From positions 310,001 through 374,000 of the forward strand of contig CBDIDO010000003.1 of NCBI GenBank assembly GCA_965277735.1: DNA of 64,000 bases. The letters are read 5' to 3'. Origin of the DNA: RH-AL1 sp965277735. GTDB lineage: Bacteria > Pseudomonadota > Alphaproteobacteria > Rhizobiales > Beijerinckiaceae. Each line of letters begins with the position of its first letter. Position 1 is the stretch's first letter. A program made the translations under genes and the position numbers. The notes below the pieces were generated by a model. The model ran no database searches. It was not told the origin of the DNA and worked only from the letters and a program-made list of their open reading frames with translations. Positions 42,922 to 51,645 of this stretch are shown here, one piece after another.

Positions 42922-43072
42922 TTCCTTCTCCTGCTTGCGGGAGAAGGTGGCCTGACGACGTCGGGTCGGATGAGGGGCGTATGCGCCTCTCGCCTGTCTC
43001 AAGCGCATGCGGCGCGTCCCCTCATCCGACCCCGTTTCGCGGGGCCACCTTCTCCCGCAAGCGGGAGAAGGG
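42922..43072. repeat. BIME-like paired REP element between flgF and fliI
   Basis: Two REP-like palindromes (CCTTCTCCTGCTTGCGGGAG from 42924; CTTCTCCCGCAAGCGGGAGA from 43050) in opposite orientation. Inverted inner blocks join them: GAGAAGGTGGCC with GGCCACCTTCTC, and GGGTCGGATGAGGGG (42963-42977) with CCCCTCATCCGACCC (43018-43032), both perfect. The last arm, GGGAGAAGGG, ends at the base before the fliI ATG and serves as its Shine-Dalgarno. Confidence 0.85.
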
Positions 43073-44410
43073 ATGGCGCTCGTGAACGCCCTGGATCGGC
43101 TTGCGCAAGAGACACAGCGCGCGGGCGCGCCGGGCGCGCTGGTCGCCATCTCCGGCGCGGTCGCCGACGTCACGCCGACCACCTATCGCGTGCGCGGCCT
43201 GTCGCCGTTCTCGGCGCTCGGCGATTGCATCGCGCTCGCCGCCGACGGCCGCCGCCACGGCGAGATCGTCCGCGTCGATTCCGATTGCGTCACCGTGAAG
43301 CCCTTCGCCACCACCTCCGACGTGCGGCTCGGTGCCGTCGCCAGGCTTGCGCCGCCGGTGACGATCGCCCCAGCCGTGTCGTGGAAGGGACGCATCCTCG
43401 ATGCCTTCGGCGCGCCGCTCGACGAGGCCGGCGACCTCGAGACGGGGCCGGTGCGCATGCCGATCCACGCCGAGCCGCCGCCGGCGCTCGAGCGCGGCCG
43501 CGTGAAAGAGGCCTTGAAGAGCGGCGTGCGCGTCGTCGACATCTTCACGCCGCTCTGTCACGGCCAGCGTATCGGCATCTTCGCGGGCTCCGGCGTCGGC
43601 AAGTCGACGCTGCTCGGCATGATGGCGGCCTCGAAAGGCTTCGACACCGTGGTGATCGCACTCGTCGGCGAGCGCGGCCGCGAGGTGCGCGAGTTCATCG
43701 AGGACGCTCTAGGCGCGAACCGAGCCGTCGCGGTCACCGTAGTCGCCACCGGCGACGAGAGCCCGATGATGCGGCAGATGGCGCCGCTCACCGCGATGGC
43801 GATCGCCGAATATTTTCGCGACCGCGGCGAGCGCGTGCTGCTGATGGTCGATTCCGTCACCCGCTATGCGCATGCCGCGCGCGACGTCGCGCTCGCGGCC
43901 GGCGAGCCGGCGGTGGCGCGCGGCTACGCGCCCTCCGTCTTCACCAGCCTGCCGCGTCTCCTTGAAAGAGCTGGCCCAGGCCTGGATGGGAAGGGCTCGA
44001 TCACCGGCATCTTCGCCGTCCTCGTCGATGGCGACGACCACAACGATCCCGTCGCCGACTGCATCCGCGGCACGCTCGACGGGCACATCGTTTTGGATCG
44101 ATCGATCGCGGATGCCTACCGCTATCCCGCGATCGACGTCACGCGCTCGATCTCGCGCCTCGCCCAGCATGTTTGGACGCCGGACCAGCGCACCCTCGTC
44201 GGCCGGCTGCGCCAGATGATCTCGCGCTTCGAGGACACGCGGGACCTGCGCCTGATGGGCGGCCTGCAGGCCGGCGCCGACCCCGATCTCGACCAGGCCG
44301 TGGCGCTGACCCCGATCATCTACGAGGCGCTCTGCCAGGCGCCGCATAATCCCGCCTCCACCGACGCCTTCCGTGAGCTCGCCGAGGCTCTGAACAGGAC
44401 GCGACAATGA
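43073..44410 (+). CDS. fliI: Flagellar export ATPase FliI
   Basis: A 445-residue F1-type ATPase powering flagellar protein export. Walker A AGSGVGKST in HGQRIGIFAGSG, Walker B region VLLMVDSVTRYAHA, GYAPSVFTSLPRLLERAG, and DDHNDPVADCIRGTLDGHIVLDR. The start at 43073 is where the family N-terminus (MALVNALDRLAQE) begins; in-frame codons upstream come from the repeat element. The ribosome binding site is part of that repeat. The stop overlaps the next gene (ATGA). fliJ is not recognised downstream. Confidence 0.96.
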   Translation: MALVNALDRLAQETQRAGAPGALVAISGAVADVTPTTYRVRGLSPFSALGDCIALAADGRRHGEIVRVDSDCVTVKPFATTSDVRLGAVARLAPPVTIAPAVSWKGRILDAFGAPLDEAGDLETGPVRMPIHAEPPPALERGRVKEALKSGVRVVDIFTPLCHGQRIGIFAGSGVGKSTLLGMMAASKGFDTVVIALVGERGREVREFIEDALGANRAVAVTVVATGDESPMMRQMAPLTAMAIAEYFRDRGERVLLMVDSVTRYAHAARDVALAAGEPAVARGYAPSVFTSLPRLLERAGPGLDGKGSITGIFAVLVDGDDHNDPVADCIRGTLDGHIVLDRSIADAYRYPAIDVTRSISRLAQHVWTPDQRTLVGRLRQMISRFEDTRDLRLMGGLQAGADPDLDQAVALTPIIYEALCQAPHNPASTDAFRELAEALNRTRQ

Positions 44411-44886
44411 CGAAGACCACATCACCGGCGCGCGCCGGCTTCTCGCTCAGTGGCGACGGCGCGATCGGCGCCGCCGGCTGCTGCCTGGCGCTCGGGGCGC
44501 TGAGCTTTGGCATCTACATGAACGTGCACGGCCCGGCCTCGAGCCTCGGCACGAGCAACGAGTTCAGCGTCTTCGCGCAGCTGGCGCCGCACCAGCATCG
44601 CCAGGCGACGCCGGCGACGACCGACGGCAACGTCGACACGACGTCGACCGCGACGATCCCGCGTGCGGCGACCGCGACCGCCGACGGCGCTGCGACGCGG
44701 ATCATCCCCTCGATCTCGCTGGCTTCGGCCGACGCCGACCACGCCACGCTGATGATCGACGGTCGCGCCCGGCGTGTGCGCCTCGGCGACGAGGTGCCGG
44801 GCGCCGGCGAGGTGCTCGCCATCGTCCCCGGCGAGCGCCCGATGGTGCGCGCCGCCCGCGGCCTGATCGTGCCCGCGGCGGAGTAG
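44407..44886 (+). CDS. Hypothetical single-span membrane protein, coupled to fliI
   Basis: A 159-residue protein. One hydrophobic segment at about residues 19-40 (GAIGAAGCCLALGALSFGIYM), a Thr/Ala-rich linker (about 65-100), and a C-terminal small beta domain HATLMIDGRARRVRLGDEVPGAGEVLAIVPGE. This resembles the secretin-partner domain of GspC/PilP-type proteins only in general pattern. It starts inside the fliI stop codon (ATGA), so it is coupled to it and likely flagellar. Family not recognised; it is not FliJ by sequence. Confidence 0.75.
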   Translation: MTKTTSPARAGFSLSGDGAIGAAGCCLALGALSFGIYMNVHGPASSLGTSNEFSVFAQLAPHQHRQATPATTDGNVDTTSTATIPRAATATADGAATRIIPSISLASADADHATLMIDGRARRVRLGDEVPGAGEVLAIVPGERPMVRAARGLIVPAAE

Positions 44887-44952
44887 CAGCGCTTCGGTGC
44901 GGGGGCCACCGAGCGTCACATACCTCCGAGGAGAGCTTCGATCGAGCCGTTG

Positions 44953-44985
44953 CTTCCCCTTCCCCACGAGGGGGAAGGGAAACCG
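44953..44985. repeat. REP-like element (CCCCTTCCCC variant)
   Basis: TTCCCCTTCCCCACGAGGGG followed by GAAGGGAAACCG. It shares its flanks (GATCGAGCCG before, CCGTTGGCATTG after) with the copies at 57.3-57.46 kb, so the repeated unit is longer than the palindrome. It is located between two convergent genes. Confidence 0.7.
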
Positions 44986-45017
44986 TTGGCATTGCCTCAC
45001 TCAAAGCCAGGCCGCCG

Positions 45018-45800
45018 TCACGCCGACGTCCACCCGCCATCGATGGACAGGTTCGAGCCCGTCATCCCCTTGGCCGCATCCTGGCAGAGATAGACCGCGA
45101 GCGCCGCGACCTCGTCGATCTGCACGAATTGCTTGGTCGGCTGCGCCTTCAGCAGCACCTCGTCGATCACCTGCTCCTTGGTCATTTTCCGCGCAGCCAT
45201 CGTGTCGGGGATCTGCGCCTCGACGAGCGGCGTCCACACGTAGCCGGGCGAGATCGCGTTCACCGTGATGCCGAAGGTCGCGAGCTCGAGCGCCGCCGTC
45301 TTGGTGAGCCCGGCGATGCCGTGCTTGGCCGCGACATAGGCCGACTTGTAGGGCGAGGCGACGAGCGAATGCGCCGAGGCGATGTTGATGATGCGGCCCC
45401 AGCCCTTGGCCTTCATGCCGGGGATCGCCGCGCGCATCGCGTGGAACGCCGACGACAGATTGATCGCGATGATGCGGTCCCACTTGTCGAGCGGGAAGTC
45501 CTCGATCGGCGACACGTGCTGGATGCCGGCATTGTTGACGAGGATGTCGACGCTGCCGAACGCCTGCTCGGCCTCCGCCACCATGGCCGCGATCGCCTTC
45601 GCGTCGGTCATGTCGGCCGCCGAGTAGTGACAGCGCACGCCGAGCTCGCGCTCGATGCCGGCGCGCGCCTGCTCGATCGCCGCCGCCTCGCCGAAGCCGT
45701 TGAGCACGATATTGGCGCCCTCCCGCGCCAGCGCGCGGGCGCATCCTAGCCCGATGCCGCTGGTCGAGCCGGTGACGAGCGCGGTCTTGCCTTTGATCAT
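45018..45800 (-). CDS. bdhA: 3-hydroxybutyrate dehydrogenase
   Basis: A 260-residue classical SDR oxidising D-3-hydroxybutyrate to acetoacetate with NAD, a step of PHB breakdown. TGSTSGIG at residues 10-17, NNAGIQHVSPIEDFP, SAHSLVASPYKSAYVAAKHG (Ser-Tyr-Lys) and the substrate-loop region TPLVEAQIPD that identifies BDH among SDRs. The phasin gene at 14.8 kb fits the same metabolism. Start ATG 45800. Confidence 0.93.
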   Translation of the reverse strand: MIKGKTALVTGSTSGIGLGCARALAREGANIVLNGFGEAAAIEQARAGIERELGVRCHYSAADMTDAKAIAAMVAEAEQAFGSVDILVNNAGIQHVSPIEDFPLDKWDRIIAINLSSAFHAMRAAIPGMKAKGWGRIINIASAHSLVASPYKSAYVAAKHGIAGLTKTAALELATFGITVNAISPGYVWTPLVEAQIPDTMAARKMTKEQVIDEVLLKAQPTKQFVQIDEVAALAVYLCQDAAKGMTGSNLSIDGGWTSA

Positions 45801-46142
45801 GGACGGGGCTCCGAAATTTCTACGAAGCCTCTATTACGCCGCGGGGCCGCGGCGCGCCACGCCCGCGCAAGGTCTGAAGAACGGCGCCTTGAATAGCGAA
45901 GGGGCCCGGCTGCGAATGAACGCGCCAGGCCCCTTACCCCTCAACCCTGCCGGTAATGGAAGCTTTTTCCCCCGAAGAAGCTTCGTCAGCCGGTCAGCGC
46001 CTGGGAATGTTGATAGCAACCCGTAGCGTCACTGTCTGTGTCCGCCGGAGCACACCGCCCCGGCAAGTGATTTGCTGGACAGCGCTCGCCGCCGCAGCGA
46101 AGCTCCAACCTGGCGAAAATTGAACGAGGCATGGAGGGTGCG
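45801..46142. other. Divergent intergenic region bdhA / DUF2237
   Basis: 342 bases without a convincing gene. Contains two hairpins: AAGGGGCC / GGCCCCTT (about 45899-45935, 21-base loop) and GAAGCTT / AAGCTTC around TTTCCCCCGAAG (about 45959-45984). They could be parts of 5' leaders or terminators. Small open frames here overlap on both strands and look like noise. Confidence 0.45.
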
Positions 46143-46556
46143 ATGTTCCGTGAGCCAGGCAAGGGCGGCGGCGGTGGCGGCGACGGACGCTCCGCGCGCA
46201 ACGTGCTCGGCGAGGTGCTCGAGCCCTGCTCGCGCGACCCGCTCACCGGCTTCTACCGCGACGGCTGCTGCAACACCGGCCCCGAGGACCGCGGCAGCCA
46301 CACGGTCTGTGCCCTGCTGACCGACGACTTCCTCGCCTTCTCCAAGGCGCGCGGCAACGACCTCTCGACGCCGATGCCCGAATACGGCTTCCCCGGCCTC
46401 AAGGCCGGCGACCGCTGGTGCCTCTGCGCCCCGCGCTGGCAGGAGGCCTTTCAAGCCGGCGCGGCGCCGCGCGTGGCGCTGAAGGCGACGCACGAGGGCG
46501 CGCTCGCCTATTGCGCGCTGGCGGACCTGAAGGCGCACGCGGCCGATTTGAGCTGA
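46143..46556 (+). CDS. DUF2237 family protein
   Basis: A 137-residue protein from ATG 46143, which has GGAGG five bases upstream. The family core is SARNVLGEVLEPCSRDPLTGFYRDGCC, then EDRGSHTVCALLTDDFLAFSKARGNDLSTP, FPGLKAGDRWCLCAPRW and VALKATHEGALAY. Several conserved Cys residues suggest metal or nucleotide binding; function unknown. An N-terminal poly-Gly run is unusual but short. Confidence 0.9.
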   Translation: MFREPGKGGGGGGDGRSARNVLGEVLEPCSRDPLTGFYRDGCCNTGPEDRGSHTVCALLTDDFLAFSKARGNDLSTPMPEYGFPGLKAGDRWCLCAPRWQEAFQAGAAPRVALKATHEGALAYCALADLKAHAADLS

Positions 46557-46566
46557 GCCCGCCACC

Positions 46567-46593
46567 TCCCTTCTCCCCTTGCGGGAGAAGGGA
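46567..46593. repeat. REP-like palindrome copy
   Basis: TCCCTTCTCCCC-TTGCG-GGAGAAGGGAA, between the convergent DUF2237 and matB stop codons (7 bases before the latter). Same family as 10424, 39431 and 50278; possible shared terminator. Confidence 0.75.
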
Positions 46594-46599
46594 AGCGCG

Positions 46600-48102
46600 T
46601 CAGCCAAACGCGTCCTTGTACTGATCGCGCAGCGCCGCCTTCTGGACCTTGCCCATCGTGTTGCGCGGCAGCTCGTCGGCGAGCATCACGCGCTTCGGCA
46701 GCTTGAACTTGGCGAGCCGCCCATCGAGCCCTGCCAGGATGGCCTTCTCGTCGAGCGCCGCGCCGGGACGCGGCACCACCACGGCCGCCACCCCTTCGCC
46801 GAAGTCCCGGTGCGGCAGGCCGATCACGGCGCTTTCGAGCACGCCGTCGAGCGCGTCGATCTCGAGCTCGACCTCTTTCGGATAGACGTTGAAGCCGCCG
46901 GAGATGATCAGGTCCTTGCCGCGGCCGACGATGTGGACGTAGCCGTCGGCATCGATCTCGCCGAGATCGCCGGTGATGAAGAAGCCGTCGGGCCGGAACT
47001 CGGCGGCCGTCTTTTCCGGCATCCGCCAATAGCCCTTGAACACGTTGGGGCCTCTCACCTCAATGACGCCGATCGCCTCGCGGCCGAGGTCGCGGCCGGT
47101 GTCGGGATCGGCGACGCGCAGGTCGACGTCGGGCAGCGGGAAGCCGACCGTGCCGGCGCGGCGCTCGCCGTCGTAGGGGTTCGACGTGTTCATGTTGGTC
47201 TCGGTCATGCCGTAGCGCTCGAGGATCGCGTGGCCGGTGCGCTCCGCCCAGTCGCGATGCGTCTCTTCGAGCAGCGGCGCCGAGCCGGACGTGAACAGGC
47301 GCATGCCCTTCGCGTGCTCCTTCGTGAAGTCCGCGCTGTCGAGAAGGCGCGTGTAGAAGGTTGGGACCCCCATCATCACGCTCGCCGCCGGCATCTCGCG
47401 TAGCACCGTGCCCACCTCGAATTTCGGCAGGAAGATCATCGCTGCGCTTGCCCGCATCGTCGTGTTGCAGGCGACGAACAGGCCGTGCGTGTGGTAGATC
47501 GGCAGCGCGTGGAGCAGCACGTCGTTCGAGGTAAAGCGCCAGATGTCGGCGAGCGCCTTGGCGTTCGAGACGAGGTTGTCGTGCGTCAGCATGGCGCCCT
47601 TCGAGCGCCCCGTCGTGCCCGACGTGTAGAGGATCGCCGCGAGGTCGTCCGCTGCCCGCGCGATCGGCGCGAAGCCGTTCTTCGCCGCCGCGGCCGCCTC
47701 CGCCATAGAGCCATGCCCGTCGGCGCCGAGTGTCTCGACCTGCGCCGTGCCGGCGATGCGGGCGATCGCGTCGCGCTTGGCCGGATCGCAGACGACGATC
47801 GCGGGCTCCGCGTCGCCGAGGAAATACTCGAGCTCGCCCGACGTGTAGGCCGTGTTGAGCGGCAGGAAGACGCCGCCCGCCATCAGCGTGCCGAGGTAGA
47901 GCACGAGGCCGGTCGGCGATTTCTCGATCTGCGCCGCGACGCGGTCGCCGGGCGTTAGACCTTTCGCGGCAAGCGCCGCCGCTATGCGCGCCGCCTCGCG
48001 CCGCAGGTCGGCGTAGCTCCAGGCGAGGCCGCCGGGCGCGCGCAGGGCCGGCGCGTCGTCGGCGCCCCGGCACAGGATCTCGTCGAAGAAGAGGTTGGCC
48101 AT
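46600..48102 (-). CDS. matB: Malonyl-CoA synthetase / acyl-CoA ligase
   Basis: A 500-residue ANL-superfamily adenylating enzyme. AMP motif YTSGTTGRSKGAM at about residues 160-172, then LPIYHTHGLFVACN, YGMTETNMNTSNPY, GFFITGDLGEIDADGY, GRGKDLIISGGFNVYPKEVE and the catalytic Lys in RNTMGKVQK. HTHGLFVACN and ERYGMTETNMNTSNPYDGER are characteristic of MatB-type malonyl-CoA synthetase. Makes malonyl-CoA from free malonate; close relatives use methylmalonate. It is the last gene before the FetAB pair, on the same strand. Confidence 0.9.
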   Translation of the reverse strand: MANLFFDEILCRGADDAPALRAPGGLAWSYADLRREAARIAAALAAKGLTPGDRVAAQIEKSPTGLVLYLGTLMAGGVFLPLNTAYTSGELEYFLGDAEPAIVVCDPAKRDAIARIAGTAQVETLGADGHGSMAEAAAAAKNGFAPIARAADDLAAILYTSGTTGRSKGAMLTHDNLVSNAKALADIWRFTSNDVLLHALPIYHTHGLFVACNTTMRASAAMIFLPKFEVGTVLREMPAASVMMGVPTFYTRLLDSADFTKEHAKGMRLFTSGSAPLLEETHRDWAERTGHAILERYGMTETNMNTSNPYDGERRAGTVGFPLPDVDLRVADPDTGRDLGREAIGVIEVRGPNVFKGYWRMPEKTAAEFRPDGFFITGDLGEIDADGYVHIVGRGKDLIISGGFNVYPKEVELEIDALDGVLESAVIGLPHRDFGEGVAAVVVPRPGAALDEKAILAGLDGRLAKFKLPKRVMLADELPRNTMGKVQKAALRDQYKDAFG

Positions 48103-48128
48103 GTGATGCTTCTAACGCATCGGCGGCG

Positions 48129-48920
48129 TCAGACCACCCTGTCGAGCCGCAGGCGCTGGCGCTCGTCGGTGAAGCGGCGCGCGGCGAGCAGGGCGATCAG
48201 CACCGAGACGAGCCCGCCAGCGCCGGCGAGCAGGAACATCAGCAAAATCTGGTACTTCACCGCGTCGAGCGGATCCATGCCGGCGAGGATCTGCCCGGTC
48301 ATGATGCCGGGCAGCGTGACGATGCCGGCGGCCGACATCTGGTTGATCAGCGGCACCATTCCGCGCCGGATCGCGTCGACGACGATCGGCCGCGTCGCCT
48401 CGGTAAAGGTCTCGCCGAGCGCGAGCCGCGCCTCGATCGCAACCCGCTCGCGCGGGAAGCCGGACAGAATGCCGTCGAGCGTGATCGCGCCCGCGTTGAG
48501 CACGTTGCCGAGGATGATGCCGGTGAGCGGCAGCGCGTAGCGCGGGTCGTACCACGGTTGCGGCCGGATCGCCGTGGTCAACGCCAGCACCGCCGTCGCC
48601 GTCGTCGCCAGCACCACGGCGAGCGAGCCGATGAGAAGGTTGCCGCGGCCGCGCAGCTTGCGCTCGGGGCGCGCCGCCACCTCGCGTGCGGCGACGAGCA
48701 TCATCAGCGCGGCGATGGCGAGCGTGGCGGCGGGATTGTGGAGCGCGAAGACGATCCGCAGCACGTAGCCGACCGCGACCAGCTGGACGACGAGCCGAAG
48801 CGCGGCGATCGCGAGCTGGCGGTGCAGCCCGAGGCGGAAGACTAGCGAGAGCCCCCCGTCGAGCACCACGAGCGAGGCGGCGATCGCGAGGTCGCCGGGC
48901 GAGAGCTCGACGGGGCTCAT
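48129..48920 (-). CDS. fetB: ABC transporter permease of the FetB/UPF0014 family
   Basis: A 263-residue inner-membrane protein with about seven hydrophobic segments. Typical motifs are LRLVVQLVAVGYVLRIVF, YALPLTGIILGNVLNAGAITLD, RPIVVDAIRRGMVPLINQMSAAGIVTLPGIMTGQILAG. In E. coli FetAB exports iron and raises peroxide resistance. The start at 48920 overlaps the upstream ATPase stop (ATGA). Substrate in this organism is inferred from family only. Confidence 0.9.
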   Translation of the reverse strand: MSPVELSPGDLAIAASLVVLDGGLSLVFRLGLHRQLAIAALRLVVQLVAVGYVLRIVFALHNPAATLAIAALMMLVAAREVAARPERKLRGRGNLLIGSLAVVLATTATAVLALTTAIRPQPWYDPRYALPLTGIILGNVLNAGAITLDGILSGFPRERVAIEARLALGETFTEATRPIVVDAIRRGMVPLINQMSAAGIVTLPGIMTGQILAGMDPLDAVKYQILLMFLLAGAGGLVSVLIALLAARRFTDERQRLRLDRVV

Positions 48921-49522
48921 GCGGCGGCGAGCTTTCCCGCCGCGAGCCGGTAGTGCTGCGTGCCGAGCCGCGCCGCCTGCGCGGCATCGTGCGACACGAG
49001 GATCACGATGATGCCGGTGGCCAGCACCTCGCCGAGCAGCGCCTCGACGCGCGCCACCGCTTCGGGATCGAGCGCGCCGGTCGGCTCGTCGAGCAGCAGG
49101 CAGGCCGGCTCGCGCACCAGCGCGCGGACGAGGGCGAGGCGCTGCCGCTCGCCGGTCGACAGCGTGGCGACGTGGCGCGCGAGGACATCGGCCTGTAGGC
49201 CGAGGCGGGTGGCGAGGTCGCCGGCCCGCGCGTGCAGCGTGACGGGGATGTGCGCGTCGACCCGCTCGGCCCACCAGCCGGCCTCGGCGGCGAGATAGGC
49301 GACGCGGGCGCGCCACGCCGGCGCCGGCATCGCGTCGCGGCGCAACTCGCCGAGGCGGACGTCACCCTCGCTTGGATCGAGGTCGGTGATCATGCGCAGA
49401 AAGAGGCTCTTGCCCGCCCCCGACGGCCCCGAGATCGCCGCGCATTCGCCCGCCGCGACCGCGAGGTCGACCGGCCCGACGAAGGCGTTGCGGAGGGATG
49501 TGATATGGAGCGACGACTGCAC
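48917..49522 (-). CDS. fetA: ABC transporter ATP-binding protein of the FetA type
   Basis: A 201-residue ABC ATPase. Walker A SGPSGAGKS, signature LSTGERQR, Walker B LLLDEPTGALD, H-loop LVSHD. Short single-domain ATPase coupled to the FetB-type permease by an ATGA overlap. Together they likely export iron or a related substrate. ATG 49522. Confidence 0.92.
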   Translation of the reverse strand: MQSSLHITSLRNAFVGPVDLAVAAGECAAISGPSGAGKSLFLRMITDLDPSEGDVRLGELRRDAMPAPAWRARVAYLAAEAGWWAERVDAHIPVTLHARAGDLATRLGLQADVLARHVATLSTGERQRLALVRALVREPACLLLDEPTGALDPEAVARVEALLGEVLATGIIVILVSHDAAQAARLGTQHYRLAAGKLAAA

Positions 49523-49590
49523 GCGAACATCCTAGAAAGGCCGGGCTTTAGGCGGGATTGTCCCGTCTGGCCATAGAGGACGAGAGCCCG

Positions 49591-50046
49591 ATGGCGTCGA
49601 CCGTCGACATCATCCCCCTGCGCGAAGCCGATCACGCCGCCTGGCTGCCGCTGTGGCGCGGCTACCAGTTTTTCTAAAAAACAGAGATCCCGGACGCGAC
49701 GAGCGCGGTGACCTGGGCGCGCCTGCTCGATCCGGCGGAGCCGATGGGCGGCGCGCTCGCGTGGGACGGGCCGTGCGCGGTCGGGCTCGTCCACCACCTC
49801 CGCCATCGCTCGACCTGGACGATTGGCGACTATGTCTACCTGCAGGACCTGTTCGTCGCCGAGGATGGGCGCGGCCTCGGCACCGGGCGGGCGCTGATCG
49901 CGCATGTCGAGACGGTCGCCCGCGACGCGGGCTGCTCGCGCGTGCACTGGCTGACGCACGAGACCAACACCGACGCGATGACGCTCTACGACAAGGTCGC
50001 GCAGCGCTCCGGCTTCGTGCAGTACCGAAAACTCTTCGAGAATTGA
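49591..50046 (+). pseudogene. GNAT acetyltransferase interrupted by an in-frame stop
   Basis: ATG 49591 starts STVDIIPLREADHAAWLPLWRGYQFF, followed by TAA (49675-49677) where relatives have Tyr (FYKTEIP). The same frame then continues for 122 codons through LDPAEPMGGALAWDG, GDYVYLQDLFVAEDGRGLGTGRALIAHVE (acetyl-CoA site) and ends at TGA 50046. The only lesion is this one codon, in an A-rich run. It may be a recent nonsense mutation, a sequencing error, or a gene now started at an internal GTG (49708) without its first strand. Confidence 0.8.
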
Positions 50047-50056
50047 GGCAAGCGCG

Positions 50057-50263
50057 ATGAGCGACGATACAGGCCGGCTCGATGCGCTGGAGATGCGCGT
50101 CGCCCATCAGGACGCGACGATCGAGACGCTCGACGCCACCGTCACCGCGCAATGGCGCAAGATCGATGCGCTGACGCGCGAGCTGGCGGCGCTGAGCGAT
50201 CGGCTCGCCGACCTCGGCCGCCGCGAGGCGGGCGCCGCGGAGCCGCCGCCACCGCATTACTGA
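50057..50263 (+). CDS. slyX: SlyX family protein
   Basis: A 68-residue coiled-coil protein: LDALEMRVAHQDATIETLDATVTAQWRKIDALTRELAALSDRL, ending PPPPHY, the typical SlyX tail. Function unknown despite its historical name. Ten bases after the GNAT gene, so probably co-transcribed with it. Confidence 0.9.
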   Translation: MSDDTGRLDALEMRVAHQDATIETLDATVTAQWRKIDALTRELAALSDRLADLGRREAGAAEPPPPHY

Positions 50264-50277
50264 GGATCGCGATCTGC

Positions 50278-50299
50278 CTTCTCCCGCGGGGGGAGAAGG
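50278..50299. repeat. REP-like palindrome copy
   Basis: CCTTCTCCCGC-GG-GGGGAGAAGG, between the convergent slyX and MFS stop codons (5 bases before the latter). Possible bidirectional terminator. Confidence 0.75.
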
Positions 50300-50304
50300 G
50301 AAGC

Positions 50305-51552
50305 TCACCGTGGCTTCGTCTCCGGCATCAGCAGCGCCACGGCCGCCACCGCGGCGGCGCCGGTCGCGGCGAGCGCGAGGAAGGCGATGCGGTCGCCATA
50401 GGCCGAGGCGATGTGGCCGGCGACCACGTTGCTCAGCGTGCCGCCGAGCCCGATGGCCAGGCCGAGCACGCCGAGCGCCAGGTTGAAATGGTCGCGCGAG
50501 AGGTCGCGCACGACGAGCGGTTGCAGCGTGCCGAACATCGCGGCGCCCGTCCCGTCGAGCAGCTCGAGCGCGACCACCACCCCACCGCCGCCGAACAGCG
50601 CGAGCAGGCCGGCGTGCAGCGGCACCGCGACGAAGCCGATCAACAGGGCCGGCTTGCGGCCCCAGCGCTCTGCCAGCCGGCCGAACAGCGGCGCGATCGT
50701 TGCCGTCACCAGCTGCGCGACGATGAGGCAGGCCGCGAGGATCAGGTTGCCGTGGCCGCCGCCGGCGTAGCCGGTGAGGCGGGTGACCGCCAGCGGCAGG
50801 ATGAAGGCGTTCGACGCCTGGAACAGGACCACGCAGGCGACGAAGGCGAGCAGCCGCTTGTCGCGCAGCGTGGCGAAGGCCGTCTTCAGCCCGTCGACGG
50901 CCGAGCGTTCGCGCCGCTTGCGCTCGTGCGGATGGCGCGGGCGCAGCAGGAACAGCGCGACGAGCGCCGGCCCGGTCGAGGCGGCGGTGAGCCAGAACGG
51001 CGCGTTCGTCGCGATATAGGCGCCGGCGAGCCCCATCACCGCGGCGCCGGCGGCATTGCCGAGCGCCATCGATGTCGTGTTGCGCGCCAGTCGGCCGGCA
51101 AAATCCTTTGGGCCGACCACGCGCAGCGTCACCGCCGCGACGGCCGGCACCAGCATGGCGCTGGCGATGCCGTGCAGCGCCTCGGCGGCGAGGATCGGCA
51201 GCCATGTCGGCAACAGCGCGATGACCAGCGCGCTCGCCAGCACGCAGACGAGCGCAAAGGCCGTGGCGAGTCGTTTCTGCGCGACGTAGTCGATCAGCGC
51301 GCCGGCCGGCACCTCGGCCAGCATCGAGACCACCGTGCCGACGCCGAGCGCGATGCCGATGTCGGCGACCGCCCAGCCACGCGCGGCGAGATAGACGCTG
51401 ATGAACGGGCCGAAGCCCGTCTGCACGTCGGCGAGGAAGAAGGTCAGCGCGTCGAGCGCGCGATCGGTGCCGGTGACGCCGGAGCCGCGCAGCCCGAGCC
51501 CGCGCGAGACGTTTCGCGCGATCGTGTCTCTGGTCGCGGCGATCCGCGTCAA
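50305..51552 (-). CDS. MFS transporter
   Basis: A 415-residue 12-helix major facilitator. LDALTFFLADVQTGFGPFISVYLAARGWAVADIGIAL at the N-terminus, then DYVAQKR in the 2-3 loop, and LFGRLAERWGRKPALLIG in the 8-9 loop. Resembles sugar/drug-type MFS with a two-part symmetrical layout; substrate unknown. It is upstream of a REP copy and convergent with slyX. Confidence 0.88.
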   Translation of the reverse strand: MTRIAATRDTIARNVSRGLGLRGSGVTGTDRALDALTFFLADVQTGFGPFISVYLAARGWAVADIGIALGVGTVVSMLAEVPAGALIDYVAQKRLATAFALVCVLASALVIALLPTWLPILAAEALHGIASAMLVPAVAAVTLRVVGPKDFAGRLARNTTSMALGNAAGAAVMGLAGAYIATNAPFWLTAASTGPALVALFLLRPRHPHERKRRERSAVDGLKTAFATLRDKRLLAFVACVVLFQASNAFILPLAVTRLTGYAGGGHGNLILAACLIVAQLVTATIAPLFGRLAERWGRKPALLIGFVAVPLHAGLLALFGGGGVVVALELLDGTGAAMFGTLQPLVVRDLSRDHFNLALGVLGLAIGLGGTLSNVVAGHIASAYGDRIAFLALAATGAAAVAAVALLMPETKPR

Positions 51553-51645
51553 CGGGCAGCCTCCACGCGGATGGGCCCGGACCTATACGCGAGAGGCTCG
51601 GCGAAGGCATTTCCGATCCGTCGCAGCGCGCCAACGGATGTCGCG

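Noticed and set aside
42901..43072. Extended N-terminus for FliI starting at 43007
   Set aside because: The extra codons are the repeat element itself; the family N-terminus begins at 43073 with a ribosome binding site.
45655..46026. Plus-strand frame entering the bdhA/DUF2237 gap
   Set aside because: Most of it is antisense to bdhA and the remainder is low-complexity with no start signal.
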